Assembly: GCA_003615045.1 (NCBI GenBank)
Contig: ML014159.1
Span: 1-64,000, forward strand
Source of the DNA: Caulochytrium protostelioides
Taxonomy: Eukaryota > Chytridiomycota > Caulochytriomycetes > Caulochytriales > Caulochytriaceae
Length of the DNA: 64,000 nt
Direction of reading: 5' to 3'
This document shows, piece by piece, positions 10,601 to 20,000 of this stretch. The position numbers and the translations under genes are program-made. Position 1 is the stretch's first letter, and each line of letters opens with the position of its first letter. The notes below the pieces were generated by a model, which was not told the DNA's origin, did no database searches, and was given only the letters and a program-made list of their open reading frames with translations.

Positions 10601-13458
10601 GCCGCCGCACGCGCCGCTGCGGTCGCCTCACAGGCCGCGAGCAGATCCTGTGCGGCGCGCTTCTCCGAGTCGAACACGGCGCGCAGCTCGCTCAGCTTCG
10701 CCTCCAGCGTCGCAAAATGCGCCGTCGCAGTCGCAAGCTCGACCTCGGTGCGCGTCCGGATGGTCCGCTCGCTATCGATCTGGGCCGTCAGCGTCGCGAT
10801 CTCGCCCTCTAACTCGGCCAAGGTCTCGGCGGCCACGGCGGACGCCGCGGGCAGGCGCGCCGTCTCAGCCGCGGCCGTGATCTGATGCGACAGCTGCGTG
10901 ATCTGCTTCGCCATCGCTTCGTTGCTCTTCAGCTCTGCTTGCAGCAGCGTCGACATGCGCTGCAGATCGACGTCCTGGGCGTCCAGATCGCGCTGGTGCT
11001 GCTCCTCCATCTGCTGCAGGCTCTGCGTCTTGGCGTCGCGCTCTTCGACGAGCGCATCCATCTCGCCCAGCATCGCCTGCTTTTCTTGCTCATACTCTTG
11101 CAGAGCCAGCCGCATGTCCGCTTCAGCTTTCTGCGTCTGCTGCAGCGACTGCTCCAGCGCCTCGACGCGGGACTGCAGCGCCGTGCCGCGCGCTTCACTC
11201 TGCTTGAGCGCCTCGAGCGTCGTCTTGAAGGCCATCGGGTCGACCGCCGGCCGCGACATCATTTCGCGCTGCAGCATCGCGAGGCTCTGCCGCGCATCGT
11301 CGCGCTCGCCCGTCATCTCCGCCAGCTGCGCCTGCGTCTGCGACGCGGTCTGCGCGTAGTTCCGGATCCACAGCAGCAGCGTCGGTGCGCCCGTCGCGAC
11401 GCCTTCGCCCTGCAGCGCGCTGCGGATGCGCTCGACGTCGTCGCCCGAGATGGTCAAGCTGGACGCATGCAGCGCCGCCGCCGCCATCGAGACGGGCCGC
11501 GACGCGCTAGGCGCATGCAGCGCCGTCGCCGTCGAGCCGAGGGGCGTCGCGGCCGCCAGCCGATGCGACTGCGACGGCGGCTGTGGCGGCGCCGACGACG
11601 AGAGCGGCGACGAGAGCCCCGGCGCGGTAGGCTCTGAGGAACTCGTATCGACATCCTCGAGCTTGGACTCCCAGTCCTGCGCGCCGTCGGTCTCGTGGCG
11701 GTCGGCCTCGGTGCCCAGCTCGGTCTCGGTCGGCGCGTCGGCGCCCGTCTCGCGGCGGCGGTGGTGCCGCGCGTCGGCGCCCGAGCCCGACGGCGATGTG
11801 TCCGACGTCGACACGAGACTGATCGGCTCGGTCCCGTCGTCGTCCGCGTCGTCCGCGTCGTCCGCGTCGCCGTCGGCGCTCAGCGCGCTGCTGCTCACGG
11901 CGTTCTCGTGCGTGTACAGGTCCGCGTTCTGCCCGACGACGTCCCGCGCTTTCTTGGACAGCGCCGCGGTCGTCATGCTCGGCTGCAGGCTTTGCTGGCT
12001 GCCCGGGCGGACCGCCTCGGGCGCCACGCGCAAGACGCCGGCGCCGGCGACGGGCAGCGGCAGCGAGGCGGGCAACGGCGGGAGCCCCCCGGCGGCGCCG
12101 CTCGCCTCGTCCGACAGGGAAGCGGCGGTCGCGGCGCGCCGCGGCGCCGGCGGCGTCTCACCCTGCAGCGCCGGCGGGTCCATCGCGTGGCCCGAGCGCG
12201 ACCGGTGGAGCAGCGCGCCAGAGGCCTGCAGCGGCATGCTGCGCCCGACGAGTGCGTCGTCCGGGTGGCGCACGTCGTCGCCGTCGTCGTGGCGGCCGCG
12301 GTACGCGATGAGGTGGGAGCGCGCGCCCGGGGTGCCGACGGGCGTGGCGTCGGGCCGGTCCGCGTCGCCGTCGGCGCCGTCGCGCGCGCCGTCGCGGAGA
12401 GGGCCGGGGGTCATGCGCGCGAGCAAGGCGCGGGGCAGGGCGCTCGCCGGGAGGCAGTCAACGGCCAGGCGGCCCTGTTCGTCGCGGAGGTCGACGCGGG
12501 CGCCGCGATCGAGCAGCGCGATCATCAGGTCCTGGACATTGAGCATGGCGGCCCAGTGCAGCGCGGTCTGGCCGTGGCCGTCGGCAAAGTCCACGTGGCG
12601 CTCGGCCTGGGCCAAGCGGTGCGCCACGCGGTGGTTGCCCAAGCGGATCGCGTGCTGCAGGAGACTCATGTCACCCTTGTCGATCACGGCCATGTCCTCC
12701 TCGTGCGTAAACAGCAGCGCCTCGAGGTGCGGGTCGGCATGGAAGAGCTGGTAGTGGAGGACATTGCACTCGAGGTGGTCCTGGATGTGGGTGGACGCGC
12801 CGGCTTGGAGCAGCAACTCGGCGATCGCGGCGTGGTTGTGCATGGTCGCGATCATGAGCGCTGTGCGACCATAGGTGTCAACAATGTCAAGGTCGAGCGT
12901 CTTTTGCGACGTGACGCGGTCCTGTTCGGCGCTGACCTGGAGCAGGGCCTGGACGCACCCGAGAGCGCCCTGGTAGCAGGCGACATGCAGCGCGGTGCAG
13001 CGGTGGTGTGTGTCGAGCTTATTGATGTCGCGCTTCTTGTCCTTCAGCAGCGACCTGATCTTCTTGGCGTCGCCATGGTACGCGGCGCGCTGCAGCGAGT
13101 TGAGCTTGCGGCTATCCAGGGGCACGGCGCGCAGCGCCTCATCCGTGATGGCCTGGAAGTCCTGCGCGAGGCCCTGCTGTGCATACGGACTCCGCGAATA
13201 CGTCGACTCGTTCGATGAGATGGACACGCCGCGCGGACGCAGACTCAAGCGGCTCGAGCGGACGGATTCGCCATCTGAGGCCGCCGCCGAGAGGGGGCCG
13301 CTCACGCTTGCGGGCGGCTGCGGCGCGACCGCCGTGGTCGGCGTATATGGATTCGGCGTCGTCGGCGTCCCGGGCGCCGTCCGGTCCGACGGCGCGGTCG
13401 GGGACGCCTTTGGCTTGCCGGCGCCGCTGCCGCTCGTCTGCAGCGAGAGCAGCGCCAT
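7663..13458 (-). CDS. Ankyrin-repeat / giant coiled-coil protein
   Basis: An intronless gene of 1931 residues. A Ser/Pro-rich disordered start is followed by about five to six ankyrin repeats (roughly residues 115-345; motifs such as TALHVACYQG, GRTALMIA and GQTALHWAA). A disordered acidic linker (about 350-665) comes next. Then a nearly continuous heptad-rich coiled coil runs from about 680 to 1870, dense in Gln, Ala, Glu and Leu, with a glutamine run near 1167-1185 from CAG/CAA codons. The tail is short and basic. The layout suggests a tether or scaffold of the golgin/ANKRD26/centrosomal type, but no orthologue is recognised, so no cellular role is assigned. The ATG at 13458 has A at -3 and G at +4. 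The stop lies inside the right copy of the 91-bp repeat, so only the last one or two residues derive from repeat sequence. Confidence 0.85.
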   Translation of the reverse strand: MALLSLQTSGSGAGKPKASPTAPSDRTAPGTPTTPNPYTPTTAVAPQPPASVSGPLSAAASDGESVRSSRLSLRPRGVSISSNESTYSRSPYAQQGLAQDFQAITDEALRAVPLDSRKLNSLQRAAYHGDAKKIRSLLKDKKRDINKLDTHHRCTALHVACYQGALGCVQALLQVSAEQDRVTSQKTLDLDIVDTYGRTALMIATMHNHAAIAELLLQAGASTHIQDHLECNVLHYQLFHADPHLEALLFTHEEDMAVIDKGDMSLLQHAIRLGNHRVAHRLAQAERHVDFADGHGQTALHWAAMLNVQDLMIALLDRGARVDLRDEQGRLAVDCLPASALPRALLARMTPGPLRDGARDGADGDADRPDATPVGTPGARSHLIAYRGRHDDGDDVRHPDDALVGRSMPLQASGALLHRSRSGHAMDPPALQGETPPAPRRAATAASLSDEASGAAGGLPPLPASLPLPVAGAGVLRVAPEAVRPGSQQSLQPSMTTAALSKKARDVVGQNADLYTHENAVSSSALSADGDADDADDADDDGTEPISLVSTSDTSPSGSGADARHHRRRETGADAPTETELGTEADRHETDGAQDWESKLEDVDTSSSEPTAPGLSSPLSSSAPPQPPSQSHRLAAATPLGSTATALHAPSASRPVSMAAAALHASSLTISGDDVERIRSALQGEGVATGAPTLLLWIRNYAQTASQTQAQLAEMTGERDDARQSLAMLQREMMSRPAVDPMAFKTTLEALKQSEARGTALQSRVEALEQSLQQTQKAEADMRLALQEYEQEKQAMLGEMDALVEERDAKTQSLQQMEEQHQRDLDAQDVDLQRMSTLLQAELKSNEAMAKQITQLSHQITAAAETARLPAASAVAAETLAELEGEIATLTAQIDSERTIRTRTEVELATATAHFATLEAKLSELRAVFDSEKRAAQDLLAACEATAAARAAALKETESRLADAVAGERQANERVATLTQRIETLEATSQTLTAQVAQQTSQAAAATAAATAASDRVTQAEAALQTATQTQASTQAERDTLQANLAALQQEHATLLQARDALRAAQDASTVQIQQLEAKQIEREAQYAVTQTQLASAQTQVALLEAHVASADANAAQLTAVQQTLSHKTAELIDLTTEKAMLQAQLTQQQQDNTALASTLDELRLTVQQQQQQQQQEQQQQQQQQTEAPTVAKADPAVVRQAVAQLMTISRVSSVHQLASASSSSRAMKAQIRAASIENMSGKLSERDAARDRQQQQEEARRRSSQPANVTVHDAGKDKQDMKHGLALINSLPSILRGVQSFFKIEFEDVQSHFRQMHHELEREVGRWTAFERMARDEPQLDPTSAALVAQLSETLMARLASLQRLVADATHDVDVGVSDAEAQFSLLEKFNDAVTSEYQQVYTQHEKAKAQLQTLNQTLTKKTSTYEALRERHDGLLNQVRQTEDQLQARVRDIADLETSKTILQRTLSDVQARLRVSEDSAHADHERASAAEDAKEALLDRCLQLEKELAAAQGEATQLATAVAEANTQYMTLLASHTSTQEALASATTTHRDHVAQYTLLTQTAAAERKHAREAKAKLSQRIVQLQTSLDEQARAQTMLQREQSDQMQARLAAMQDGTQQEIALLKRHHQMVVEQLERDLEDSQKRTAHETALAQQEHVHLRQQIAQFEDALVTLERQMKQDQVIRDELERQLADAHHDLSGLQAEYASAVASHAQLESARAAADAQYQQSQTLVEQQAREIAKLQTQYEDLDAQLAQATDASRWTAHVEALDTARAQNVALQRHVHQLVQRLQQQQQASQSAQDAQLAEMVAQLDAQTRERERIERDRLQSLAAFKSAYDAQLRALQQDAPVTDTDRLTMHNAVKSLAKTNRQLSQQVAHLEVNHVVAPTPRARIAVAAERPGARQSGPTPQVRVIRVTSPSRKTSL

Positions 13459-14636
13459 CCTGGCCGACGCGGCGGCGGGCGGCCACGTGGTGGTGGAGCA
13501 GGTCTCGCGTCGCCGTCGTCACGTGGTGTTACGTGACGCTGCGTGACGCGATGTTGCGCAATGCTACGCTATGGGACGTTGCAGGCTGGCGCGGGCGAAG
13601 GCGAAGCGAGATGGGGGGGGCAGATCCCGCCAAGAGCTGATGGTGATCGGCGAAGCACGCCTCGTCGAGTCGCGGGGTCGGCAAAGCGGCGTTCCCCAGG
13701 TGCGATCGCCCGATAAGCAGATGAGGGGAATGACAATGGAGGTCAAGTATCCCTTATCCATCCGCATCCGCACCAGCTCGGTCTCGGCTCGCCTCAAATC
13801 CCATCCCATCCCATCCCATCCAAATCGCACGGCATGGCATGGCATGGCATGGCATAGCATAGCACGACATGGCATGGCAGGCGAGCGCGTCGTCAGAGGG
13901 ATGAGTCTCGTCGGGCGCGCCATGCCAGGGCATTGGGCGACGAGTGCAAAAGACCTGAAGCATAGACGGCGCATGCGATGCCACAGCGGACCATCGGCGC
14001 CGCGGGCCATGCCGAGCCATGCACGGCGTACTGTCACGACCCATTCCGCGAGGCCTGCGCCGCCGCGCCCACCGGTTTCGGCAGGCCCCGTGCGCCCGCA
14101 GATCTCCGGCCTGCGCAGCCCCCGTCCGGACCGACGGCACTCCGCAGCTGAGTTTCAAAAGTAGGAATCGCATGCAGATGCTGCTATTGGCTGTGGCTAG
14201 GATTGGCCGCCGCTGGGCCGTCCGCGCTTTCTGCGAAGGGAGCTGTGGACTCCATTGGAGCTGGTGGCCGATGCGGCCAACGTCGCCGAGCCTCGCCGAG
14301 CCCGAGGGTTTCATGACTGCAGAAAGCATGGCGAGTGCGGGCGTTCGGACCACCAACGGCATCGATAGGGGCATTCGGGGTCATTGTCCTGATACGTTCC
14401 CGTCTGAAGTGATGCTCGGCACGGGGCGGGATGCATCGTGGACGGGCGATCCCTCCGCCTCCCTTTTGGCCACCATCCGGCATTCACATTGGCCCCCGCG
14501 TTCATCCGGTTCCATTCCGTTTCATTCGGCCTCTGCTGTCGGTCGTGATCACCGTGGTCTTGCCGTGATTGCGGCGCCGCGCTTCCTCCTCGGCGTGCCG
14601 GTAGCGAGCCTGTTGATTGATTAATTTTTCTGCGGG
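13459..14636. other. Divergent intergenic region with pentanucleotide repeats
   Basis: About 1.2 kb between the divergently transcribed coiled-coil gene (-) and LRR gene (+), so it should hold both promoters. ORFs here have no domain. Two pentanucleotide tracts lie at 13798-13821 and 13831-13880. The GC content drops somewhat near 13680-13800. Confidence 0.5.
13798..13880. repeat. Adjacent (ATCCC)n and (GGCAT)n pentanucleotide tracts
   Basis: Four ATCCC units at 13798-13817 are followed, after about 10 bp, by five perfect GGCAT units from 13831 and then degenerate units to about 13880. They sit in the shared promoter region of two divergent genes. Confidence 0.92.
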
Positions 14637-16066
14637 ATGGCGGACACCCTGACGGCGCCGCGAATGGCGGTGCCTCGGATGACGGTGCCCCTTGACGACG
14701 CCTTGCCTCCCGATGTCGATGTCGATGCCGATGCCGATGCCGATGTCGATGCCGATGCCGATGCTCGAGGAGCCAACTCGCCGGATCTTGACACCCTGGA
14801 CAATGCGCGCCACAGTCGCGCGGCGACGCCCGAGTCCGGCGCCCGCGAGGCGCCCGCCCGCCGGGACGCGGGCCGTCTCGGTGCGGACCGCTCGGCAGCG
14901 ACCTCGCAGGACGACGTGGCGGCGCTGCAGACCGTGCTCGCGAACGAGTATCTGGACGCGTACGTCGCGCTGTGCGCGAAGCGATCGGTGCCGCCGTGCG
15001 AGCGCGTGTGCATGGGCATCGAGGACGCGCTCGACAGCGGCACGCCGCCCACGACGCTCGTGGTGAACAGCAGCGGCCGTGCCGACGGCGACCGGGTGCA
15101 CGACCGCGACCTGCGCCTGATCCTCGCGCCGCTGCAGGCGGCCCACAGCAACTTCCTCACGCGCCTCGACCTCGCGTTCAACCGCATCGGCGACGATGGC
15201 GCCGCGGCCCTCGCCGACTTTCTGGCCCAGGACCGCGTGCTGCGCGACCTCGGACTGCGCGGCAACGACATCGGCGCCGTCGGCGGCAAGGCGCTGGCGG
15301 ACGCGCTCGTGCCGAACACGCGGCTCGCGCGCCTCGACGTGTCGGCGAACCCGCTCGGCCGCGACTTCCTCATGGCGCTCGCGACGGCGCTGCAGGTCAA
15401 CACGACCCTGCGCGCGCTCAACGCCGCCAGCACGCAGCCGGGCACCGACGCCGTCGTAGCGCTGATGACGCTCATGGCCACGCGCACCGCCCTCACGTGG
15501 CTCGACCTGTCCGACAACCGCACGGCCACCCAGGACGACTGTCTGCGCCACGTGGCGCGGATGCTCGGCGAGAACACGACGCTGACCACGCTGGTCCTGC
15601 GCAAGGCCGGGTGGGACGACGCCACGGCCGAGCAGTACCTGGCGCCCGTGTTCGCCAAGAACGAGACGCTGCGCACGCTGGACCTCGGCGCCAACGCCAT
15701 CACGCGCTCCGGCGCCGCGGCGCTCGCCCGCGCGCTCGCGGCGCAGTCGCCGCCCCGGTCGCTGACGGCGCTCGATCTGAGCCACAACCGCATCCAGGAC
15801 GAGGGCGCCCGCGCCTTCGCGCGGCTGCTCGCGGCGCCGGCCACGGGCCTCGCCCGCCTCGACGTCGCGCACAACGCCATCACAGGCGACGGGCTCGTCC
15901 CGCTCGCCGCCGCGCTCGCCGCCAACCCCGCCGTCGCCTACCTCGGCGTCTGGGGCAACCGCTTCGACGCGCCCGCGATCGCCGCGTGGAGCCGGCTGAT
16001 GGGCGGCGCGGCCGTCGCGACGACGTGGGGCGCTGGCCCCGCCGAGGCCGCCCGCCAGCCGCCGGA

Positions 16067-16102
<36 letters not shown>

Positions 16103-16202
16103 CCGGCTCCGGCCCGAGATGACGGACGTCGGGTTCTATACCGCCCACGGCGAGATCTTTGTCGCGCACGTCGAGCCCGCAATTCCGTGCAAAATCGCCT
16201 GA
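14637..16202 (+). CDS. Leucine-rich-repeat protein (ribonuclease-inhibitor/NLRC3-like LRRs)
   Basis: An intronless gene of 521 residues. The N-terminal 130 residues are disordered and include an Asp-Val/Asp-Ala dipeptide run (about 25-44) from a GCCGAT-type hexamer repeat. From about residue 160 to 450 there are roughly ten RI-type LRRs of about 28 residues, each with the pattern LxxLDLxxNxIxxxGAxALAxxL (LDLAFNRIGDDGAAAL, LGLRGNDIGAVGG, LDLSHNRIQDEGARAF). A polyalanine run and a short conserved-looking tail (EMTDVGFYTAHGEIFVAHVE) end the protein. There is no NACHT, F-box or membrane segment, so this is a cytosolic or nuclear binding module of unknown partner. The opposite frame is also open for 555 codons but has no domain. 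Confidence 0.85.
14711..14764. repeat. Hexanucleotide (GATGCC/GATGTC)n repeat in the LRR gene
   Basis: About nine hexamers of GATGCC with GATGTC variants; read in frame they give alternating Asp and Ala/Val. The same hexamer recurs at several unrelated loci in the window. Confidence 0.93.
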
Positions 16203-17069
16203 TCGCCCCGCCAGGCGGCTCCGATCGCCCGACCGCCGCGACGTCTCGTGGGCTCTCGTGCGGCGACGCGGCGCGTCTCATCGCAGCGCCGCGCATGGCC
16301 ATACCAGGGCGGAGGCATTGCCGCCGAAGGCCGCTCCTCGCTCCTCGCAACGCGCCGCTCGCCACGCGCACGAAGGCCTTGCAGCGATGGACGGAGTCCC
16401 GCCCTCCGTCTTTTGGCAAAGTGGGGCCGACGCAAACAAAAAGGGGGGTCCAAGCCGCCGCGCACGGCGGCTGCAGCAATCCCCGATGCGTGGCGGGCCC
16501 GGCCGGGCGGCATGGTGAGACGATCCCCCCTCGTTCCCATCTCCTTGGCGAGGGGTCGGCAGCCCGATGCCGCCGATGCCGCTTGGGCGCTGCGCCTGTT
16601 ACGACGCGCTGCTGTAAACGAAATGTATATAAAGTCCGCGCGGTGCAATGCTCGCCGGAATGCGCGAGACCGCGCAGCGGGTCCACTCGTCAAAGAGAGG
16701 GGAGCGAGAGGCATCGTGGCGCCTGGGGTGGGGGAGGTCTCCGTGGCGCCGCGATGGCCTGGGGCCGCGCGATGCGGCCGAGACAAGCGAGAGTCGCGGC
16801 AGTGACCGATGGGTCGCGTGCCGACGGAGACGGATGGGTGGTTCCTGCGGAGGTATCCGCGCGCTGCGACAGAGACGATCGACTGCTGTGTGTTCAACGC
16901 ATCATACCGCGAGCAGAACCGCGGCCCCATCGCCAATCGCCGATACTGCTGCGGTAGAGGAACGCCGACTCCCGCTGACGCGCTTGAGACGCGTCCACGG
17001 GCCCACTTGCACGGCTCTGGACGATCACGATCACTGCCCATCCCCGACCATTCTGATTCACGCGCCACA
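16203..17069. other. Upstream region of the FGAM synthase gene
   Basis: About 870 bp between the LRR stop and the FGAM synthase ATG, both genes on the plus strand. It contains a TATA-like box at 16626-16634. The synthase frame stays open upstream to an ATG at 16809, but the extra residues have no family counterpart and are treated as leader. Confidence 0.5.
16626..16634 (+). promoter_or_regulatory. TATA-like box for FGAM synthase
   Basis: TATATAAAG in otherwise GC-rich sequence, about 436 bp upstream of the chosen ATG at 17070. It would imply a long leader. Placement by eye only. Confidence 0.35.
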
Positions 17070-20000
17070 ATGTCGGATCTCCGCGCGATGCCCGGCTGCG
17101 AGGCCCTGAGCCCGTTCCGGGAGCAAGCGCTGCTGGCGCGCTTGCAGCGGCAGTCGATTCCGGCGACCCGCGTCCGCGCGTTCTGGATCCACCGGCTCGC
17201 CCTGACGCCGGCGTATGACGCCCTCGCGGCGAGCGACCAGCGCGCGCTGCGCGACCGCGTCGCGTCGATCCTCACCTATGGTCCCGCCGACCGCCAGCTC
17301 CGCGCGGCCGACCAGGCCTGGCTCGCGGCGCTCGCAGCGTCGGCGGGCGCCGCGCTGCCGAGCATGGAGGACGCGCACGCGCTCTTCTATGTGATGCCGC
17401 GCGCCGGCACCATCTCGCCGTGGTCCTCGAAGGCGACCAACGTCCTGCAGCTCTGCGACTGCGCCACCGTCGCCCGCGTCGAGCGCATCCAGGTCGTCGT
17501 CGTCCACGGCGCCGACATCGCCGACGTGGTCCCCGCCGCGGCAGACGTCTTCCACGACCGCATGACGGAGGCGCTGACGGCCACGTGGCCGACGGACGCC
17601 GCGCTCTTCGGCCAGACCGCGCCGCGCGCGCTGCGCCACCTCGCGCTGGACCCCGCGGACGCCGCCGCGGCACGCGCGGTGCTCGCGACCGCCAACCGCG
17701 ACTGGGGGCTCGCCCTGGGCCCGGCGGAGATCGCGTACCTCGCGGATCACGCCGCCGACCGCACCACGCTCTCGGACGCCGAGCTGCTCATGTTCTCCCA
17801 GGTGAACTCGGAGCACTGCCGCCACAAGATCTTCAACGCCGAGTGGACCCTGGACGGCGTCGTGCAGGCGCTCTCGCTCTTTGACCACATCCGCGCGACG
17901 TACCGCCACCGGCCGCAGGGCATTCTGTCGGCCTACTCGGACAACGCGGCCGTGATCGAGCGCGAGGCGACGCCGCAGCTGCTGGTCGATACGGCGGTGC
18001 CGAGCGGCACCGACAGCAGCAGCAGCAGTGGTGTTTACGTGATCAAAAACGAGCCGGCGCATGCCGTCATCAAGGTGGAGACGCACAACCACCCGACGGC
18101 GATCTCGCCGTTCGCGGGTGCCGCGACCGGCGCGGGCGGCGAGATCCGTGACGAGGGTGCGACGGGCGCCGGCAGCCAGCCGCGCGCGGGGCTAGTAGGC
18201 TACATCACTTCGGACCTGCGCATCCCGGGGCAGCTGCAGCCGTGGGAGACCGCCGAGGCGGTGGCGCAGCCGGGGTACCCGTCGCACATCGCACAGCCGT
18301 TCGACATCATGCTGGAGGCGCCACTCGGCGCGTGCCAGTTCAACAACGAGTTCGGCCGGCCCGGCCTGACGGGCTTCTTCCGCACGCTCACCGTCCAGGA
18401 CGACGCGGCGCAGCCGCAGCTGTGGCGCGGGTTCCACAAGCCCATCATGATCGCGGGCGGCGTCGGGTCGATCCGGCCGCCGCACGTGCACAAACACGCG
18501 ATCAGGCCGGGCGACCTGCTGCTCGTCGTCGGCGGGCCCGGCATGCTCATCGGGCTCGGCGGCGGCGCCGCGTCGTCGATGACCAGCGGGACCCAGGCCG
18601 CCGCGCTCGACTTTGCCTCCGTGCAGCGCGGCAACCCCGAGATGGAGCGCCGCGCGCAGATGGTCATCAACGCGTGCACGGCCCGCGGCGACGCGAACCC
18701 GATCGTGAGCATCCACGACGTGGGCGCCGGCGGGCTGAGCAACGCGCTGCCCGAGCTGGTCCACGACCACGGCCTCGGCGCGACGATCGAGCTGGCGCAC
18801 GTGCATCTCGACGACCCGGGCATGTCGCCGATGGAGGTCTGGTGCAACGAGTCGCAGGAGCGCTATGTGCTGGCCCTGCGCCCGGCCTCGCTCGCGCTCT
18901 TTGCGGCCATCGCCGAGCGCGAGCGCTGCCCCTTCTCGGTGGTCGGCACCGCCACCAAGGAAGAGCACCTCCGTGTCACGGACGCCCGCACCGAGACCGT
19001 CCCGATCGATCTGCCGATGGCCTTCCTCTTTGGCCGTCCGCCGCGGCTGCACAAGCAAGGCCAGTCGGTGGGCTCCGCCCCCGCGTCGAGCTCGGCTGCC
19101 GACGATGCCGAAAGAGAGCCGCTGCCCGCCGCGCTGACGGCGCTCGCAGACCAGAGCCACGCGGCGGGCCACGTGGACCGGCCCCTGCTCAAGGTGATGG
19201 TCGAGCGCGTGATGCAGCTGCCCGCGGTCGGCTCGAAGGAGTTCCTGATCACGATCGGCGACCGCACCGTCGGCGGCCTCGTGAGTCGCGACCAGATGGT
19301 CGGGCCCTGGCAGGTCCCCGTCGCCGACGTCGCCGTCGCACGGCAGGCGTTCCTCAGCGACGCGGGCGAGGCCATGGCGTGCGGCGAGCGGCCGTCGCTC
19401 GCGCTCCGCTCCCCGGCCGCCTCGGTCCGCATGGCGCTCGGCGAGGCGCTGACGAACCTGCTCGCGGCGCCCGTTGCGTCCCTCGCCGAGGTCCGGCTCA
19501 GCGCCAACTGGATGAGCGCCTGCGACGACGGCGCCGAGGGCGCGGCGCTGTACCGCGGCGTCGAGGCCCTCAGCGCCGCGTGCCAGACCCTCGACATAGC
19601 GGTCCCGGTCGGCAAGGACTCCATGTCCATGAAGACGCGTTGGACCCCAGCGGCAGACGGCGGCGACGGCGCGCCGCGGGAAGTCCGGTCGCCGCTGTCG
19701 CTCGTCGTGACGGCGTTCAGCGCCACGCCGCATGTGCGGCAGGTGCTCACGCCGCAGCTGCACCGCGTCGCGTCGCAGCTCGTGCTCATCGACCTCGCGG
19801 GCGGCCGTCAGCGCCTCGGCGGCTCGTCGCTCTTCCAGACCTTCAACGCCGTCGGCCGCGACGTGCCCGACGTCGCCGCGGCCGAGCTCGAGCACCTGAA
19901 GCAGCTGCCGGGCTTCCTCGCGGCGCTGCGGGCCGAGCAGCTCGTGCTGGCGTACCACGACCGCTCGGACGGCGGCGTCTTTGCGGCCGTCGCCGAGATG

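Noticed and set aside
14502-16169. A minus-strand frame of 555 codons opposite the LRR gene
   Set aside because: The LRR pattern on the plus strand is periodic and family-like, while the minus frame has only Arg/Gly/Val repeats.
16809-17069. An 87-residue N-terminal extension of FGAM synthase
   Set aside because: The residues do not look like the family, a TATA-like box is upstream, and ATG 17070 has a better context and matches the family start.
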